DNA of 64,000 bases from Symsagittifera roscoffensis (GCF_963678635.1 NC_087066.1:55632312-55696311); one strand, 5' to 3'; counted from the first letter of the stretch, positions 43,840 to 55,755 are shown. Notes: generated from the sequence alone by a model not told the origin. Numbers and translations are program-made.

Positions 43840-44800
43840 GACCATCAGAATAGATGTTACATCTTGATATCACTTTTTCTATTGAGATTTTGATTTTTGT
43901 ATTGATTTTTAAAACATTTCTCGGTGACTTGAACGAGTTTATGTGTGTATTTTGTAAATCTACATCCTCTTCTCATTTTTCTTTGTTGAAATAAGATATA
44001 CTGGTTATTTATCATTCAGTCACCTGCAGTAGCACCTTCAGTCTACCAGTAGTAGCAGTTCTTACATAAATGACCACAAGGAAAAGATGTTGCATCTTGA
44101 TACCACTCTTTTGATTGTGATCCTAGACCTAGTTGTTGACTTAATGTATTGATTTATAAAACATCTCTCGGTGGCTTGATCAAAACTTTATGTGTGTTTT
44201 GTAACTCAATTCTTCCCAATTTGCTTTGATGAAACAAATTGTTTCGATTTATGTTGTATTAACACCGCTGTGTTTTTGAGCAGTAGCATTTTTTTTACAA
44301 ACTGCTTAGAGTTTGAAATTTCTTTGCAAGATCCATCAATTATTAACAAGTGTTTTGCTCCAATATTGGGAAGGTTTTCAATTAGTTCAGAGTCAATTCC
44401 TTGGTTAAAATTTAGAGTTTCTTGCATTTTTTCATAAAGAGGTTGAACATGGCGACAAAAATACAAAATGTTGACAAAAATAGAAAAATTTGGAACAACT
44501 CGCGAAATAAAAACTTCATAATTGGCAGAATTTATTTTGTTCATAGCTTTGGAGAAGGTAAAGTATGTACTTGATGAAATTACTACTTCTTCACATGTAG
44601 TGGATAATATCATTCGAATAATTGCCCATGCTGTTATTCAAAACTGTGACAAAACGTGGCACAGAAAAATCGAAAAAAAACCTATTACACTCATGTCTAA
44701 TAAAGTTTCATAACTTTTGTTCATGATTCTTCTAATCACAAACAAAATTTCCTAAACTGAATTGCTTGTCACATTCGTCACTCACCTCAAATTTGGAAAG
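43840..44800 (-). pseudogene. A32-like packaging ATPase relic, unit A
   Basis: The frame 44,613-44,206 (135 codons) has CRHVQPLYEKMQET, then KHLLIIDGSCKEISNSKQF, a Walker-B-like LLIID segment. The C-terminal block is read as GLGSQSKEWYQDATS at about 44,090-44,150 and appears again in a second, more decayed copy at 43,850-43,990. The P-loop part (above 44,613) is not readable as an intact motif. Such ATPases pump DNA into capsids in Polinton-type and related viruses. It lies between gene H and gene K. Confidence 0.68.
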
Positions 44801-44904
44801 AAAAAATTGATAACGATTAATGTTAAATGTTAAATTTTTAAATGCAAAAGATAATTAAAAAAATGACTCAGCTGACATTCATTTATTTAAAAAACTATCG
44901 AATA

Positions 44905-45335
44905 CATATTCCGTATTCTTTTTTTTCCTGCAAAATGAGGAGTTTCTGCATAACGAAATGCGCAGTTCCGTATTACTCCAATCATATTCTTCACCTGTTA
45001 CCTTTCCTTTACCTTTCTCATAATCTTTTGCAACAACTTCGTTACTGGGGCTTTTAACTGTTGCAATGTTTTCTCAGAATCAATATAGTTTTCATAACCT
45101 CTCCTGCAATTTAATCCATGAAATTGATTCGTACACTAAGCAGAATGTAGTTTTGCTTCGAGCTTTTTGGGCAGAGTCAGTGAGTATCCCACATTTTGTC
45201 CAATTTGATAAACTCCTAACTCTCATGATTTTTTTCACGCGTGATGTTTAGTTTTTTTTGCTCAATCTTCTGTTTGAAATGACTCACAATCGATCAATGC
45301 ATATACTGTTGAAGCAAAAATATTAATTTATAATC
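44905..45335 (-). pseudogene. Conserved unidentified gene H, unit A
   Basis: Nucleotide counterpart of the better-kept copy at 63.40-63.81 kb. Readable pieces include SKQNYILLSVRINFM near 45,110-45,160. It sits between the major capsid (5' side) and ATPase (3' side). Family not recognised. Confidence 0.4.
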
Positions 45336-45411
45336 AGAAAAGCAATCCAGTCACGTGAACAAGAAAACATGAACTAGGAAATTTCGGTAAAATATAACAG
45401 TAATCAAGACT

Positions 45412-46900
45412 CTAATGCGTAGTAGACTTCACAGATCCAGCTGCATCATGTAGAATTGCATGAAGTCTAAAGATTTTGGAATTTATAAAAAATGTTTCAT
45501 GCAGGTATTTGAACACAGTTTTACCGTCTAGGTTGAAGAAGTTCTCGGGTTTCCAATTAAAGAGATTTATGTCTAAAGAAGATGAAAATAGATAGTACAA
45601 ACATAATAACATTGATAAACGCCAAATAATTTTCAATAATTTTATAAGAAACTGAAAACTCAAAAAATTAATCTTTCTTAGCGTCTGTTCCGCCCTGTCA
45701 TTTTGAACTTTTGATAGTCTTTCTCCCAATACTACCAATTTGGTTACTCGCTTTAAGGCAAACTGTAAAAAGATTTCTAATCTCAAGCTTTCTCCACAAA
45801 GTTCATCATAATGCAAATAATCAGCTGCATCCTGTAATGAAGTCAATTCAAAAACAAAAATATAGTGATTTTGAAAATCGTGCATGGGAAGATATGAGAA
45901 ATCTTCGTTAAAATGCATTGCGTTTCGTTTTGTAATATAAAAGTAACAATGAGAAATTGTATCTATTGAAACAATTGATCTTCCACTCCGAATAATTGGA
46001 AGCACTCTCAAATGAAATTGTTGATAGTTGAAAGATTTTTCACGAAAAGTCCGGCGGCAACACATGAACTTCTATTCATTGCATTTGCTATTCTTCTTCT
46101 TGGAGCGTTATTGAATATGTTTTCCAGTATGAATTGGTTTTGACGAGATGGAATATTAAAAGTTTCTGCTGAAGCTTCTATGTAACTGTATTGAGTAGTT
46201 CTCTTTCCATATTCCATTCAAAAAATTGATAATTAGGTTCAGCCACTAAAATTTTTCTAGTAAACAGCGAACAATCACTATTTATCAGACTAACATTTAG
46301 TTTATCAGAGAGCATGTAAAAACTATGTCGAGCTCAAGTTGGCTTGATTCTAGTTTTGGTTTTTGGTAGCAACATGTTTTCGGAAGTAAACAAATCAACG
46401 GCATAAGGAGTTTTTTCAAAACTGTATCCTTGACAAGCAAGTAATTTCATTTTACTCACTGGTGACGAGATGAATTCCTTCTAAATTTGTGCCTTATGAG
46501 GATATAATACGTTGGCGTAAAATTTTTATTTTTGAAATAAACTTCATAAGTGAATCATAGTAAATGTAGAAGGTTGTTTGCATAAATTAGGTTAGGTTAT
46601 GATTCCTGGTGTGAATAATCCGTGGATTTTGCTTCATGATCTGCTTTTTCTCTCTTGAAAGCATCTTTAAACGTCTCTTGGAAAAATGAAGATTTACACT
46701 TAGATGGGTATCACGCATATCCAAATAGAGATTACCAACCCTTTCAAACTCAAACTGAATACTGCTTTTATCTAGAGAAGTACTGGGGAATACTTGCTGT
46801 GCGTAAAATGACAAAAAAGTTTCCAAACTGGGACCGTATCAAAAACCTTGAACAAAGAATGTGTAAAATCTCCGTACCGAAATTGATTACTTTAGTTTAT
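45412..46900 (-). pseudogene. Major capsid protein relic (F54H12.2-like), unit A
   Basis: Three blocks cover most of a ~490-residue protein. N-terminal: 46,826-46,587, with IQFEFERVGNLYLDMRDT. Middle: 46,217-46,008, with AETFNIPSRQNQFILENIFN. C-terminal: 46,065-45,412 (217 codons), with RSGRSIVSIDTISHCYF, MHDFQNHYIFVFELTSLQD and YLHYDELCGESLRLEIF. The last two overlap in different frames, so at least one frameshift separates them. These motifs match the capsid protein known in C. elegans as F54H12.2, encoded by Polinton elements; I take it as the double jelly-roll major capsid. After LGERLSKVQ the C-terminus diverges from what the family usually shows. Confidence 0.72.
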
Positions 46901-46989
46901 ACTCAATTTATTTTGTCAAAAACTTCTTTACCAGAGAGCAACTGGTTTTGGATCTAATTCTTTGAGAATTGGATATGGTTCTACTTGTT

Positions 46990-47270
46990 CTCAGCCGGAG
47001 TTTTTTTCCAACTCCCATTTATTTCCAATCTGTTCTTGTTCCCACGTCTTTTCCAAAGTGTTTGATTCCACTAGCAAATTCCATAATCTATGCAGCAGCA
47101 ATTTCAAACAAATCTGCTCCGATTTTTTTTTGCAGCCGGGAAAACATATATATTTTAAAAAAAAGGGGTTGCTGTTCTCCCAAGAGTTTGCGCAAGAGCA
47201 CCAAAACTTCCTCCACATTGTCTTGCATGAAATCGAAAATTTGAGCAGGCCTTTCGTATGGAATTTAAAT
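46990..47270 (-). pseudogene. Small basic protein relic, unit A, fuller copy
   Basis: In one frame, MQDNVEEVLVLLRKLLGEQQ near 47,190-47,240, then QKQIGADLFEIAAA-type and HFGKDVGTRTDW blocks. It lies between penton and major capsid, where Polinton-type elements often carry a small basic protein. A stop lies in the middle. Confidence is limited because the family is short and variable. Confidence 0.42.
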
Positions 47271-47274
47271 CAAA

Positions 47275-48035
47275 CATGATGATTCGAAATCTTACTGAAC
47301 AAGAGAGCAACTTGTGTAGATCCTACAGACACAGGAGGAAGTTTTTTGCCTGTACTATCTCTTAGTTATATCTTCATACTATGGAAAGAGTTTCTTAACA
47401 GTTTTTGAAACTGTTACTTTTAAAGGCTAACTTTTCATGTGCTGTCGTGTCGAAAATAAATCTTTAGAGAGGAATGGAAATCAACGCGATGAAGGAGTTG
47501 TTGTATCACCGACTATGAAATATTCTATTATATCACTATATATCATCAAAAAAATACTGAAAAAATGCTGCCTTTTTCTACTCATTCTGACTTCTAATTG
47601 GTTTTTTCAAGTCGCAATCAAAAAATTGACTCAATTCAGAACTTTGAATCATAAACACTGCATGATTCTCAAGTAAATGGACAGATGTATTGTGTGTACT
47701 TTAATCTACTGATACAGATATTATGTTATCTTCAAATTTCAAATGCTTGAGCACCTAGACGTCCTCGAGTTTTGTTGTTCATAGCTACAACTATAGCAGC
47801 AATACTTATGTACAATCCTGGTTCAGTATGCATCGGTTCAAGCTTTCTTTTCTCGTCAGAACTTTCTCTGTCATCCACGAATGTAAATTTTCCCCTGTCA
47901 ATTTTTGATACAATGAAGGGTATGATATTTCTGAAACAGCAACCTCACATTCTCCTTTAAAATTTTTTGTTCGTGTAGAAAGTTTGCTCAGAACTAAGAC
48001 TGTTTTTTGGTTAACAGTTAAAAGACGCGTCATAA
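47275..48035 (-). pseudogene. Penton-like relic, unit A, fuller copy
   Basis: The frame 48,033-47,806 starts MTRLLTVNQKTVLVLSKL and has CEVAVSEISYPSLYQKL. Later blocks: YSDIIEYFIVGDTTTP near 47,500-47,550 and NSFHSMKI followed by DSTGKKLP and VSVGSTQVALLF near 47,290-47,400. Frame shifts and stops separate the blocks. Direct neighbour of the integrase tail on its 5' side. Confidence 0.55.
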
Positions 48036-48069
48036 ACTAGCTCAATAAAAAAAAGTCATGACAACAGGA

Positions 48070-48980
48070 GTAAATATCGATAAAAATTTAGTTTAAAAAA
48101 TTTTAAAACTTCAATCTGAAATTTAGCAGCCCTTTTTCATGAAATTTTCCAGCTTCTCCTTTTTCCAGATCTTCGATTATGTATGTAGGAGGCTTTTTTA
48201 GATTTTGCCGAAATTCAAAAATTTCCATCGGTCAGTTGTGGTTTTTGTATCTTTTTTGAAAAGGAAAATCTTCTGTGAAATTCTCACTATAATTCCAACT
48301 TTGAGTTTTAGTTTCTCATACCTTGTTGAAGGTTTTTTATAAATAAAAATACAGCTCTCTTTGTAAATACAGCTTTTGTTTCTTTCAAGACTTTAATGTT
48401 TTTCTCCTTTCAAAATCTTTTGAAAATTGATTCAGTGTCTGTTCCTTTATCAACCCGAAGTTTTTCAGAAGTGTTTCTATAAAAACTTGTGTTGAAAGCC
48501 TGCGAAGTGTCTTTGGCATACTTTGTTTCATTGTTTGAACTCATCAACCGGAACCCAATAAATATTTGATTTTAATGTTTTTACTAGCGAGTTTGTCCAC
48601 AAAAACCGATTCCACACGCAAAAAAATTATCGATATCTTTTGAAAAAGCTTGATGTCTTCGGAAATGTTTGACTGGAGGACCAATATTTGTATTTTATGT
48701 CTTGGTTTGTAAAAATTGTTCTACTTTCTTCTTTGACAAACAGCTTGCTTTACCCGAGTTAGGCACAGAAACGTACGCCGCTCTACCCCTAGAAAACAAT
48801 TTGTTCAGACATACATTTTCAGATTTTGAAAGGGATCCAAGTTCCATTGTCTTTCGCTGTGGCATTCTTGTTGATAACAAGTTTAGGTGGATTTTGATTT
48901 GCTTCCAATATGTTGAAATAACTATCTGGAATATTGGTAATTTTTTCGCTTTAGTGCGCACACAAAGTCTACAAAAGGCT
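48070..48980 (-). pseudogene. Integrase relic, younger copy, unit A
   Basis: The N-terminal frame 48,961-48,695 has MELGSLSKSENVCLNKL. Then PVKHFRRHQAFSKDID near 48,650, the core start VFVDKLASKN near 48,590, and a tail (SYIIHNRRSGK-like in shifted frame) near 48,180. About 170 bp present in unit B (58,765-58,935) are missing here, which removes the core-to-tail segment. Confidence 0.62.
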
Positions 48981-49049
48981 TTTGGGTGTCTCGTTTATCT
49001 AAAAAAAAATTTTTCTGACTGACTTAGTTGAATTCTAGGAGAAATCAAA

Positions 49050-49385
49050 AGTAAATCAATAAAATGCTTTATTTAACTTGTTTTCAACCTCGCCTTTACG
49101 AAATTGTTGGGTACAATTTCTTCATGTTCTTCTTTGTTCCAATTTTGGTCTATCAATCGCCGTCTTTTTAATCGTTTAAAGACAAAAAGAAAAGGTAAGA
49201 GATATTATTTGTAAGCCTTTAGGCAAGCTTAAAAACCATACATCTTTATGCAGTGAAGTTCTTATACACTGCAGTGAATTTAATGTTTCTTCGTTATTTT
49301 ACCACCAATAATTTTGTAAATTTTTTAACTAGTCTCCTAGTGCACTTACTAGAAGTTCAGTGAAAGAAACACTTTGGACAAGGGT
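49050..49385 (-). pseudogene. Diverged gene K, unit A
   Basis: It occupies the same position relative to ATPase and integrase as 43.40-43.65 kb. Matching blocks are weak at protein level (SSKCTRRLVKKF against SSKFATRLATEF). No frame survives. Confidence 0.35.
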
Positions 49386-49559
49386 CAAACACTTTTTTGA
49401 AAAATTGAGAAAAGGTTTGCAATGTTGGGATTATAGAAACACATTGTAAGGTAACCGTCCAATAACTTCATTTCTGTCACTGCTGATTAAAAAAGTGAAG
49501 AAACTGAACCGCTGTCTGTGCAATATCCTAGCGTATTAGATGTGTTTGGAGTTAAGAAA

Positions 49560-49760
49560 TGAGTAAATGACCCTAAGGATTAGATGTTGCATCTTGATAC
49601 CACTCTTTCAAATGAGATTCTAAACCTAGTTGTTGACTTGTTGTTTTGATATGTAGGAAACATCTCTTGGTGTCATGAACGAGATTATATGTGTATTTTA
49701 AGTTTCTACAACTCTTCTCAACTTGCTTTGATGAAACAAAGTATGCTGAGTAAAAAATGC
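49560..49760 (-). pseudogene. ATPase C-terminal fragment near end of unit A
   Basis: The block TTGCATCTTGATACCACTC encodes the E-W-Y-Q-D-A-T motif on the minus strand, followed by the L-G-L and I-N-T-type upstream codons. The duplication junction lies directly to its right. Confidence 0.55.
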
Positions 49761-49802
49761 ATTCAGTCCACTATGCCTCCAGAAGTAGTTTTATAGTTTA
49801 TT

Positions 49803-50031
49803 AATTGTTTTGTAGTTCTCTGGGAACCATTCTCCAATACTGTTTTGTTAGAAAGGAATGGTGTGTTCTTTTTCGACCCAAAAAAGAAGCAAAGCAGTAA
49901 GTTTTGACCAGTCGAGCAATCATGATCCAGTGTTCTCCTCTATCACTGCTAGGAGTTGAGCTGATGATTGCAATAGTGTTTGGTAAGTTGAGGTACTTTA
50001 TCAGAGGGCTTAGATCCCATTTAGTTGATTC
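49803..50031 (-). pseudogene. Protease relic, unit B
   Basis: Keeps the stretch lost in unit A (GAGCAATCATGATCCAGTGT, the inverse of the HW-motif region) and the HSFLTKQYWRM block. The C-terminal block present at 35.8 kb is absent because the duplication boundary cuts here. Confidence 0.55.
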
Positions 50032-50179
50032 TGAGCTCAGAATTTTTTTAAACTATTTGCAGAAGGGAAACGTTATCCATTTTTACATTGAATTACATCT
50101 ATATTTAAAAAAATTATAGCTCTATGTTGCAATTTAAGAAAAAAAGAACTAATGAAATACACGCAGGTTTATTTTCCAG

Positions 50180-50925
50180 ATTCTTTTGATGATTAGGTTC
50201 AGCAACTAAAGTTCTTTTAGTAAACAGCGAACAATTGAAAACTTTCAGACTAACATTTGGGTGATCAGATAGCATGCAAAAACTATGTTTAGCTCGAGTA
50301 GCTTAAATTGAACTTTGGTGTTTAGTAGCAGCAATTTTTAGCAAGTAAACAAATCAATGGCGAACCTCTCATAAAGTCAGAAAGTTCATGAGGAATATGC
50401 TCTATCAGTGAAAAGATTTATTTCAAGAAGATCAAAAATTTGTTCAAAACTGTATTTATGGCAAGCAAGTATTGTTTAATACTTACTGCCTACGAGTTGA
50501 TATTGTCCAATATTCGTGCCTTATGAGGATAGAATCCTATGGCGTTGAAATCAATGCTTTGTGAAAATAAACATCATATTTGGAGAACAGTTATTTTAGT
50601 AGATTGTTTATTTAATTTAACCAAGGTTCTTATTCCTCATCTGAATCATCATTGGATTTTGCTCTAGGTTCTGCTTTTTTTCTCTTGAAAGCATCTTTAA
50701 CCTTCCCATGAATAATTGAAGCTTTACACTAAGATGAGTATCACGCATATCCAAGTAGAGAGTACGGGTCTTTCAAATTCATTCTCAAAACTGCTCTCGT
50801 CTAAAGAAGTACTGGGGAATACTTCTTGTGTGTAATAGGACATAATTGTTTCTAAAACTGAGACTTTATCGAAAACCTGCAACGAACAGATTGTAAAAGC
50901 TCCCTACCGAAATTGATTACTTTGG
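50180..50925 (-). pseudogene. Major capsid relic, N-terminal part, unit B
   Basis: Duplicate of 39.79-40.53 kb with the same truncation and no usable frame. Confidence 0.55.
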
Positions 50926-50929
50926 TTTA

Positions 50930-51101
50930 TACTCACTTTGTATTCTCGCGATAGCGACTGGTTTTAAGTCTAGTTTCATGAGAAATGTATCTAGTTCTAC
51001 TAATTTTGCGCTGGGACTTATTTTTTCCATCCCTTAATTGTTTCCGAACTGTTTTTCTTCCCATATCTTTTGAAAAAAAATTTGCGTCCACTAACAAATT
51101 C
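50930..51101 (-). pseudogene. Small basic protein relic truncated by insert, unit B
   Basis: Duplicate of 40.54-40.71 kb, ending at ACAAATTC (51,094-51,101). Confidence 0.45.
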
Positions 51102-52392
51102 TATATAAACTGTCATTTTCCTTTTTTTTCTGTTTTTGGTTTTTTCGAACTTTTCTGTTTTTTGTGCTTTTCTGTAAATTTGTTTGTGGCTTTTTCTTGG
51201 TTATATACATTTTGTTTGGTTTTACGCTTTTTAAACAATTACTTTTAGTCCCAGGGCCTTGGGATAAGCGGGCTGTAGACTTCACACCTAACCCTCCGGC
51301 CCCCGGAATTTTTGGTCTTAACTAAGTTAAAAAGCTAATTAGTACCAGGCGGAGAGCCAGCACCTTCCATCTAATACAAAACAGGACAAAAAGGCCTCTA
51401 ACTTGGGCATACGCCCGGAGCGGAGGGTTCGTCGCTGAAACGTTTGCTGATCATGATGGTCTTATGCCTTTGAAAGGCCCACCCAGGAGCGCCATAAAAA
51501 CGTCTATGTAACATTCGCCCAAATACTACACAGCGACAGAGCGTAAAAAAGTACCTATAGACGACCGGCCGGCATCAGTTACCTAAATTCTACTCGTTTT
51601 TCACCGTCTCGACCCAGCCAGTTGATTTTCTGGTCTGTTTCGGGCTAAGTAAAAAGTTACTAATTTCGAGCCATCAGTCAAACGACTTTTGATCAGCTTT
51701 CGTTACATGCAAAGACAACCACATAGCTGGGTCACGAAACCTCAGACTACGTGATTGCTATTAAAAACAGGGCTCGAATATCCTATTTTACTATGTTTTT
51801 GGTGACAGTTCTATATTAAATCCTTTGGAGATGGATTGACCACTTCCTCTTTCTAGCTACTCATATTCTAACTTGTTAAATCATACCGGTGTTAGTTCAA
51901 ACGTTTAGGACATCAAAGTAGCTAAGAAGTTAGTTTACAATCGTCTTTCACTATGTATCAGTCCCTGGGGGCGAGCCTCCGCTTCCGCGCTCTTCCAGTA
52001 ATAACGTCGTTATCACTCTAACTTCGTGGCACGGGAGGGTACTGCTCCTTCCGTCTCCCCCACTGACGTCTCCTTTCTTTCTATCGACTTCAATTAGTTG
52101 TCTTATTGTGCGCGATCGTCACGATAAGAGGCCTCGCATTTTCTGTCAATTTTCTCGACAGTCCTTCTCTCTCTAATTCGGTTGTTGTTGTTGTTTTTTT
52201 CTTTCTGTTTTCCCCTGCTAAACATGGCTTTTTTGCATTTCTCAGAAATGTAACGTCGCAATTCGAAATTTTCTAGAAATTTTCTTCTAGAATATTCTAG
52301 CCTCCTTTACATCAATATATGACGGCTAAGGCCTCTAATGTCTTTTTCGTGCTGCCACGGAAGGTTCCGCTGTGCCAATCCGGGGGAAGGGC
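51102..52392. mobile_element. 1,291-bp insert with heat-shock-like elements, copy in unit B
   Basis: Same length and ends as the unit A copy and flanked by the same ACAAATTC octamer (51,094-51,101 and 52,393-52,400). The insertion therefore predates the 10.4-kb duplication. Heat-shock-like TTCTAGAATATTCTAG is at 52,285-52,300 and a second TTCTAGAA at 52,271-52,278. Confidence 0.65.
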
Positions 52393-52395
52393 ACA

Positions 52396-52835
52396 AATTC
52401 ATTGCAAAAAAGGAGTTGTTGTACCACCGACTATGTTATATTCTATGATATCACCATATATCATCAAAGAATGTATTTTTATACGGTTGTAGAATACTGA
52501 AGATAATGCGGTCCGCTTGCACTCATCCTTACCCCTGTTTGATTTTTCCTGAAACAAAATTAAAAATGTGTCTCAAATCAGAACTTTGAATAACAAACAC
52601 TGGTTGATTCCCAGGTAAATGAACGGCAATCGTTTGTGTGATTTTATCTACTGATACAAATATTCCGTTCTGATCAAATGCTTGATCACCTAGAAGTTCT
52701 CAAATTTTGTTGATCATGGCTACAACAATATCAACAATATTTAGATACAATCCCCAGTCAATATGCACCGGTTCAATCTTTCTTTTCTCCTTAGAACTTC
52801 CTCTGCCATCTACGAAAATAAATTTTAGATATGCC
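52396..52835 (-). pseudogene. Penton-like relic, middle part, unit B
   Basis: Duplicate of 42.0-42.4 kb. The right end forms the chimeric frame described in the next entry. Confidence 0.5.
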
Positions 52836-52897
52836 GAATCAGTAAAATGTGTATTGTAATCTTTTCGAAATGGAACATCATTCTGTGAAATTCTCAC
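52700..52897 (-). pseudogene. Chimeric open frame: integrase tail fused to penton middle
   Basis: One uninterrupted 65-codon frame starts with integrase C-terminal sequence (MRISQNDVPFRKDY) and passes through SAYLKF into penton sequence (FVDGRGSSKEKRKIEPVHID and IVDIVVAMINKI). In the other arrangement (58.2-58.6 kb) these two parts belong to separate genes with a spacer. A deletion of about 0.3 kb must have joined them in frame. Unlikely to be expressed. Confidence 0.6.
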
Positions 52898-53661
52898 TCT
52901 AACATTGAGTTTTAGTTTCTTTCGACTTGTTAAATGATTATTGTACAGAACTGAGAGGAAATCAATTTTCTTGACATCTCCAGCTGATTTATAATAGATC
53001 TATAAACGCAAAATTTCCTTGTAGAAAAAAATTGAGGTAATTTATGAATGAATTTTTCATCATAATCATCTATGTAGCAGTAAATTATGAGTTTTGATGA
53101 CTGCAGGGATCTCGCTGCGAATGCACTTTTGTTTCACTAACTGTTGAGTAATTTTTAATGTCTTTCTCCTCGCAATTTTTTTGGAAAACTCTACCATATT
53201 TTGCTCTTTATCAAAACAAAAAAATTCTGGAGTATTTTTTTCGAGAAATCGTTTTTTGTGAAAACTTGCAAAAGGTCTGTAGCAGATTTTGTTTTCATTG
53301 TTTGAAATTTAACAAATCGCGAGAAATCATCAACAGCAACCAATATAATTTTGATTTTATTGCTTTTACTAGCTATTTTGTCCACAAAAGCCAATTCCTT
53401 GCATCAAAAAATATTGATATAACTTGAAAAAGCTTGAAGTCTTCCGAAACGTCTCACAGAGGATCAAATTTTGTAAACGAAGTCTTGGTTTATAAAAACT
53501 GTTCTACTTTTTTTCCATGAGCCGCTTACTTTACTCAAGATTCGCACAAAACCGTACACCTTTCTATCACTAGAACAAAATCTGTTCAGACTTACCTTTT
53601 CAGATTTTGAAAAGGACCCAAGTTCCTCTATCTTTTGCTTTGGCTTTCGTTTTGATAACAA
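52836..53661 (-). pseudogene. Integrase relic, older copy, unit B
   Basis: Core frame 53,394-53,191 with AFVDKIASKSNKIKIILVAV and FSRFVKFQTMKTKSATDLLQ. The N-terminal frame 53,661-53,464 has KIEELGSFSKSEKVSLNRF. A stop precedes the core. Essentially the same as 42.4-43.3 kb. Confidence 0.7.
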
Positions 53662-53777
53662 GTTTAGGTGTAAGTTGAGTTACCTCCAAAATGATAAAAC
53701 AAATATCTGCCAAATCGGTACTTTGTAGCTTAAGTGCACACACAAAGTCTATAAAGATTTTTTCGAGTCTCGATTAT

Positions 53778-54026
53778 CTAAAATGATTTTTTTTCTGACT
53801 GATTCGGTTTGATTTTAGGAAAAATTAATACCAAATCAGTAAGATAGTTAATATTACTCGTTTCCAACCTCACATTTACAGCAGGGTAAATTGAAATATT
53901 TCTTCGTGTGAATTCTGATGCTTCTCTTGAATACTTTAATACCTCCGTTTTCAAAAATTCTGTAGCAAGTCTTGTAGCAAATTTACTAGAAACTCGCCGA
54001 TGAACTGATTGGAACATTTTGGACAA
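53778..54026 (-). pseudogene. Conserved unidentified gene K, unit B
   Basis: 82-codon frame differing by one residue from unit A's copy (E-V-L-K against E-V-V-K), so both reading frames have stayed open since the duplication. Confidence 0.45.
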
Positions 54027-54219
54027 TGGAGGATGAAAATGTTTTGAGCTTTTATGAAAATGTTTGATATATTTGGAGTGTAGAGACGTTTTGTATGCTC
54101 ATCGTCCGAAAACTTTGTCTTTGATCCTGCTGGTTAAAAAAATGATCGAACTGAACTGCTCTTTATGCAGTATCTAAGCGTATCAACTGTTGTTGGAGAT
54201 AAATCAATGAGTGAAGGAC

Positions 54220-55180
54220 CATCAGAATAGATGTTACATCTTGATATCACTTTTTCTATTGAGATTCTGATTTTTGTATTGATTTTTAAAACATTTCTCG
54301 GTGACTTGAACGAGTTTATGTGTGTATTTTGTAAATCTACATCCTCTTCTCATTTTGATTTGTTGAAATAAGATATACTGGTTATTTATCATTCAGTCAC
54401 CTGCAGTAGCACCTTCAGTCTACCAGCAGTAGCAGTTCTTACATAAATGACCACAAGGAAAAGATGTTGCATCTTGATACCACTCTTTTGATTGTGATCC
54501 TAGACCTAGTTGTTGACGTAATGTATTGATTTATAAAACATCTCTCGGTGGCTTGATCAAAACTTTATGTGTGTTTTGTAACTCAATTCTTCCCAATTTG
54601 CTTTGATGAAACAAATTGTTTCGATTTATGTTGTATTCACATCGCTGTGTTTTTGAGCAGTAGCATTTTTTTTACAAACTGCTTAGAGTTTGAAATTTCT
54701 TTGCAAGAGCCATCAATTATTAACAAGTGTTTTGCTCCAATATTGGGAAGGTTTTCAATTAGTTCAGAGTCAATTCCTTGGTTAAAATTTAGAGTTTCTT
54801 GCATTTTTTCATAAAGAGGTTGAACATGGCGACAAAAATACAAAATGTTGACAAAAATAGAAAAATTTGGAACAACTCGCGAAATAAAAACTTCATAATT
54901 GGCAGAATTTATTTTGTTCATAGCTTTGGAGAAGGTAAAGTATGTACTTGATGAAATTACTACTTCTTCACATGTAGTGGATAATATCATTCGAATAATT
55001 GCCCATGCTGTTATTCAAAACTGTGACAAAACGTGGCACAGAAAAATCGAAAAAAAACCTATTACACTCATGTCTAATAAAGTTTCATAACTTTTGTTCA
55101 TGATTCTTCTAATCACAAACAAAATTTCCTAAACTTAATTGCTTGTCACATTCGTCACTCACCTCAAATTTGGAAAGAAA
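54220..55180 (-). pseudogene. Packaging ATPase relic, unit B
   Basis: Frame 54,990-54,637 carries CRHVQPLYEKMQET and KHLLIIDGSCKEISNSKQF as in unit A. Compared with A the frame is cut shorter by one base change at its end. The double C-terminal block (54,230 and 54,465) is shared with A, so that small duplication is older. Confidence 0.68.
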
Positions 55181-55284
55181 AAATTGATAACGATTAATGT
55201 TAAATGTTAAATTTTTAAATGCAAAAGATAATTAAAAAAATGACTCAGCTGACATTCATTTATTTAAAAAACTATCGAATACAT

Positions 55285-55755
55285 ATTCCGTATTCTTTTT
55301 TTTCCTGCAAAATGAGGAGTTTCTGCATAACGAAATGCGCAGTTCCGTATTACTCCAATCATATTCTTCACCTGCCATGCGCAGTCATCCAAGTATGTAA
55401 ACCTTGTTTTGATAATTCTGACATTATTTTACCTTTCTCATAATCTTTTGCAACAACTTCGTTACTGGGGCTTTTAACTGTTCCAATGTTTTCTCAGAAT
55501 CAATATAGTTTTCATAACCTCTCCTGCAATTTAATCCATGAAATTGATTCGTACACTAAGCAGAATGTAGTTTTGCTTCGAGCTTTTTGGGCAGAGTCAG
55601 TGAGTATCCCACATTCTGTCCATTTTGATAAACTCCTAACTCTGATGATTTTTTTCACGCGTGATGTTTAGTTTTTTTTGCTCAATCTTCTGTTTGAAAT
55701 GACTCACAATCGATCAATGCATATACTGTTGAAGCAAAAATATTAATTTATAATC
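55285..55755 (-). pseudogene. Conserved unidentified gene H, unit B
   Basis: Duplicate of 44.9-45.3 kb but with ~42 bp more near 55,375-55,430, which also match the 60.6 and 63.5 kb copies (CCAAGTATGTAAACC and TGATAATTCTGAC). Unit A has lost them. Confidence 0.4.

Larger units (their letters stand above)
39427..49703. repeat. Tandem duplication unit A (~10.3 kb)
   Basis: Collinear with 49,803-60,266 and nearly identical, with scattered single-base changes (roughly one or two per hundred bases by eye). Indels seen: a ~30-bp loss in A near 39,538, a ~42-bp difference near 45,000/55,375, and a ~170-bp loss in A near 48,345. Unit A carries the same genes and the same 1,291-bp insert as unit B. 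A 99-bp spacer (49,704-49,802) separates the units. Confidence 0.92.

Noticed and set aside
46655-48033. Plus-strand frames at 46.7-48.0 and 57.0-58.4 kb
   Set aside because: They lie opposite the capsid, basic-protein and penton relics, whose minus-strand blocks have recognisable motifs. The plus frames are shadows.
51091-51285. Lys-rich minus frame at the left end of the insert
   Set aside because: Produced by the T-rich left part of the insert; no protein character.
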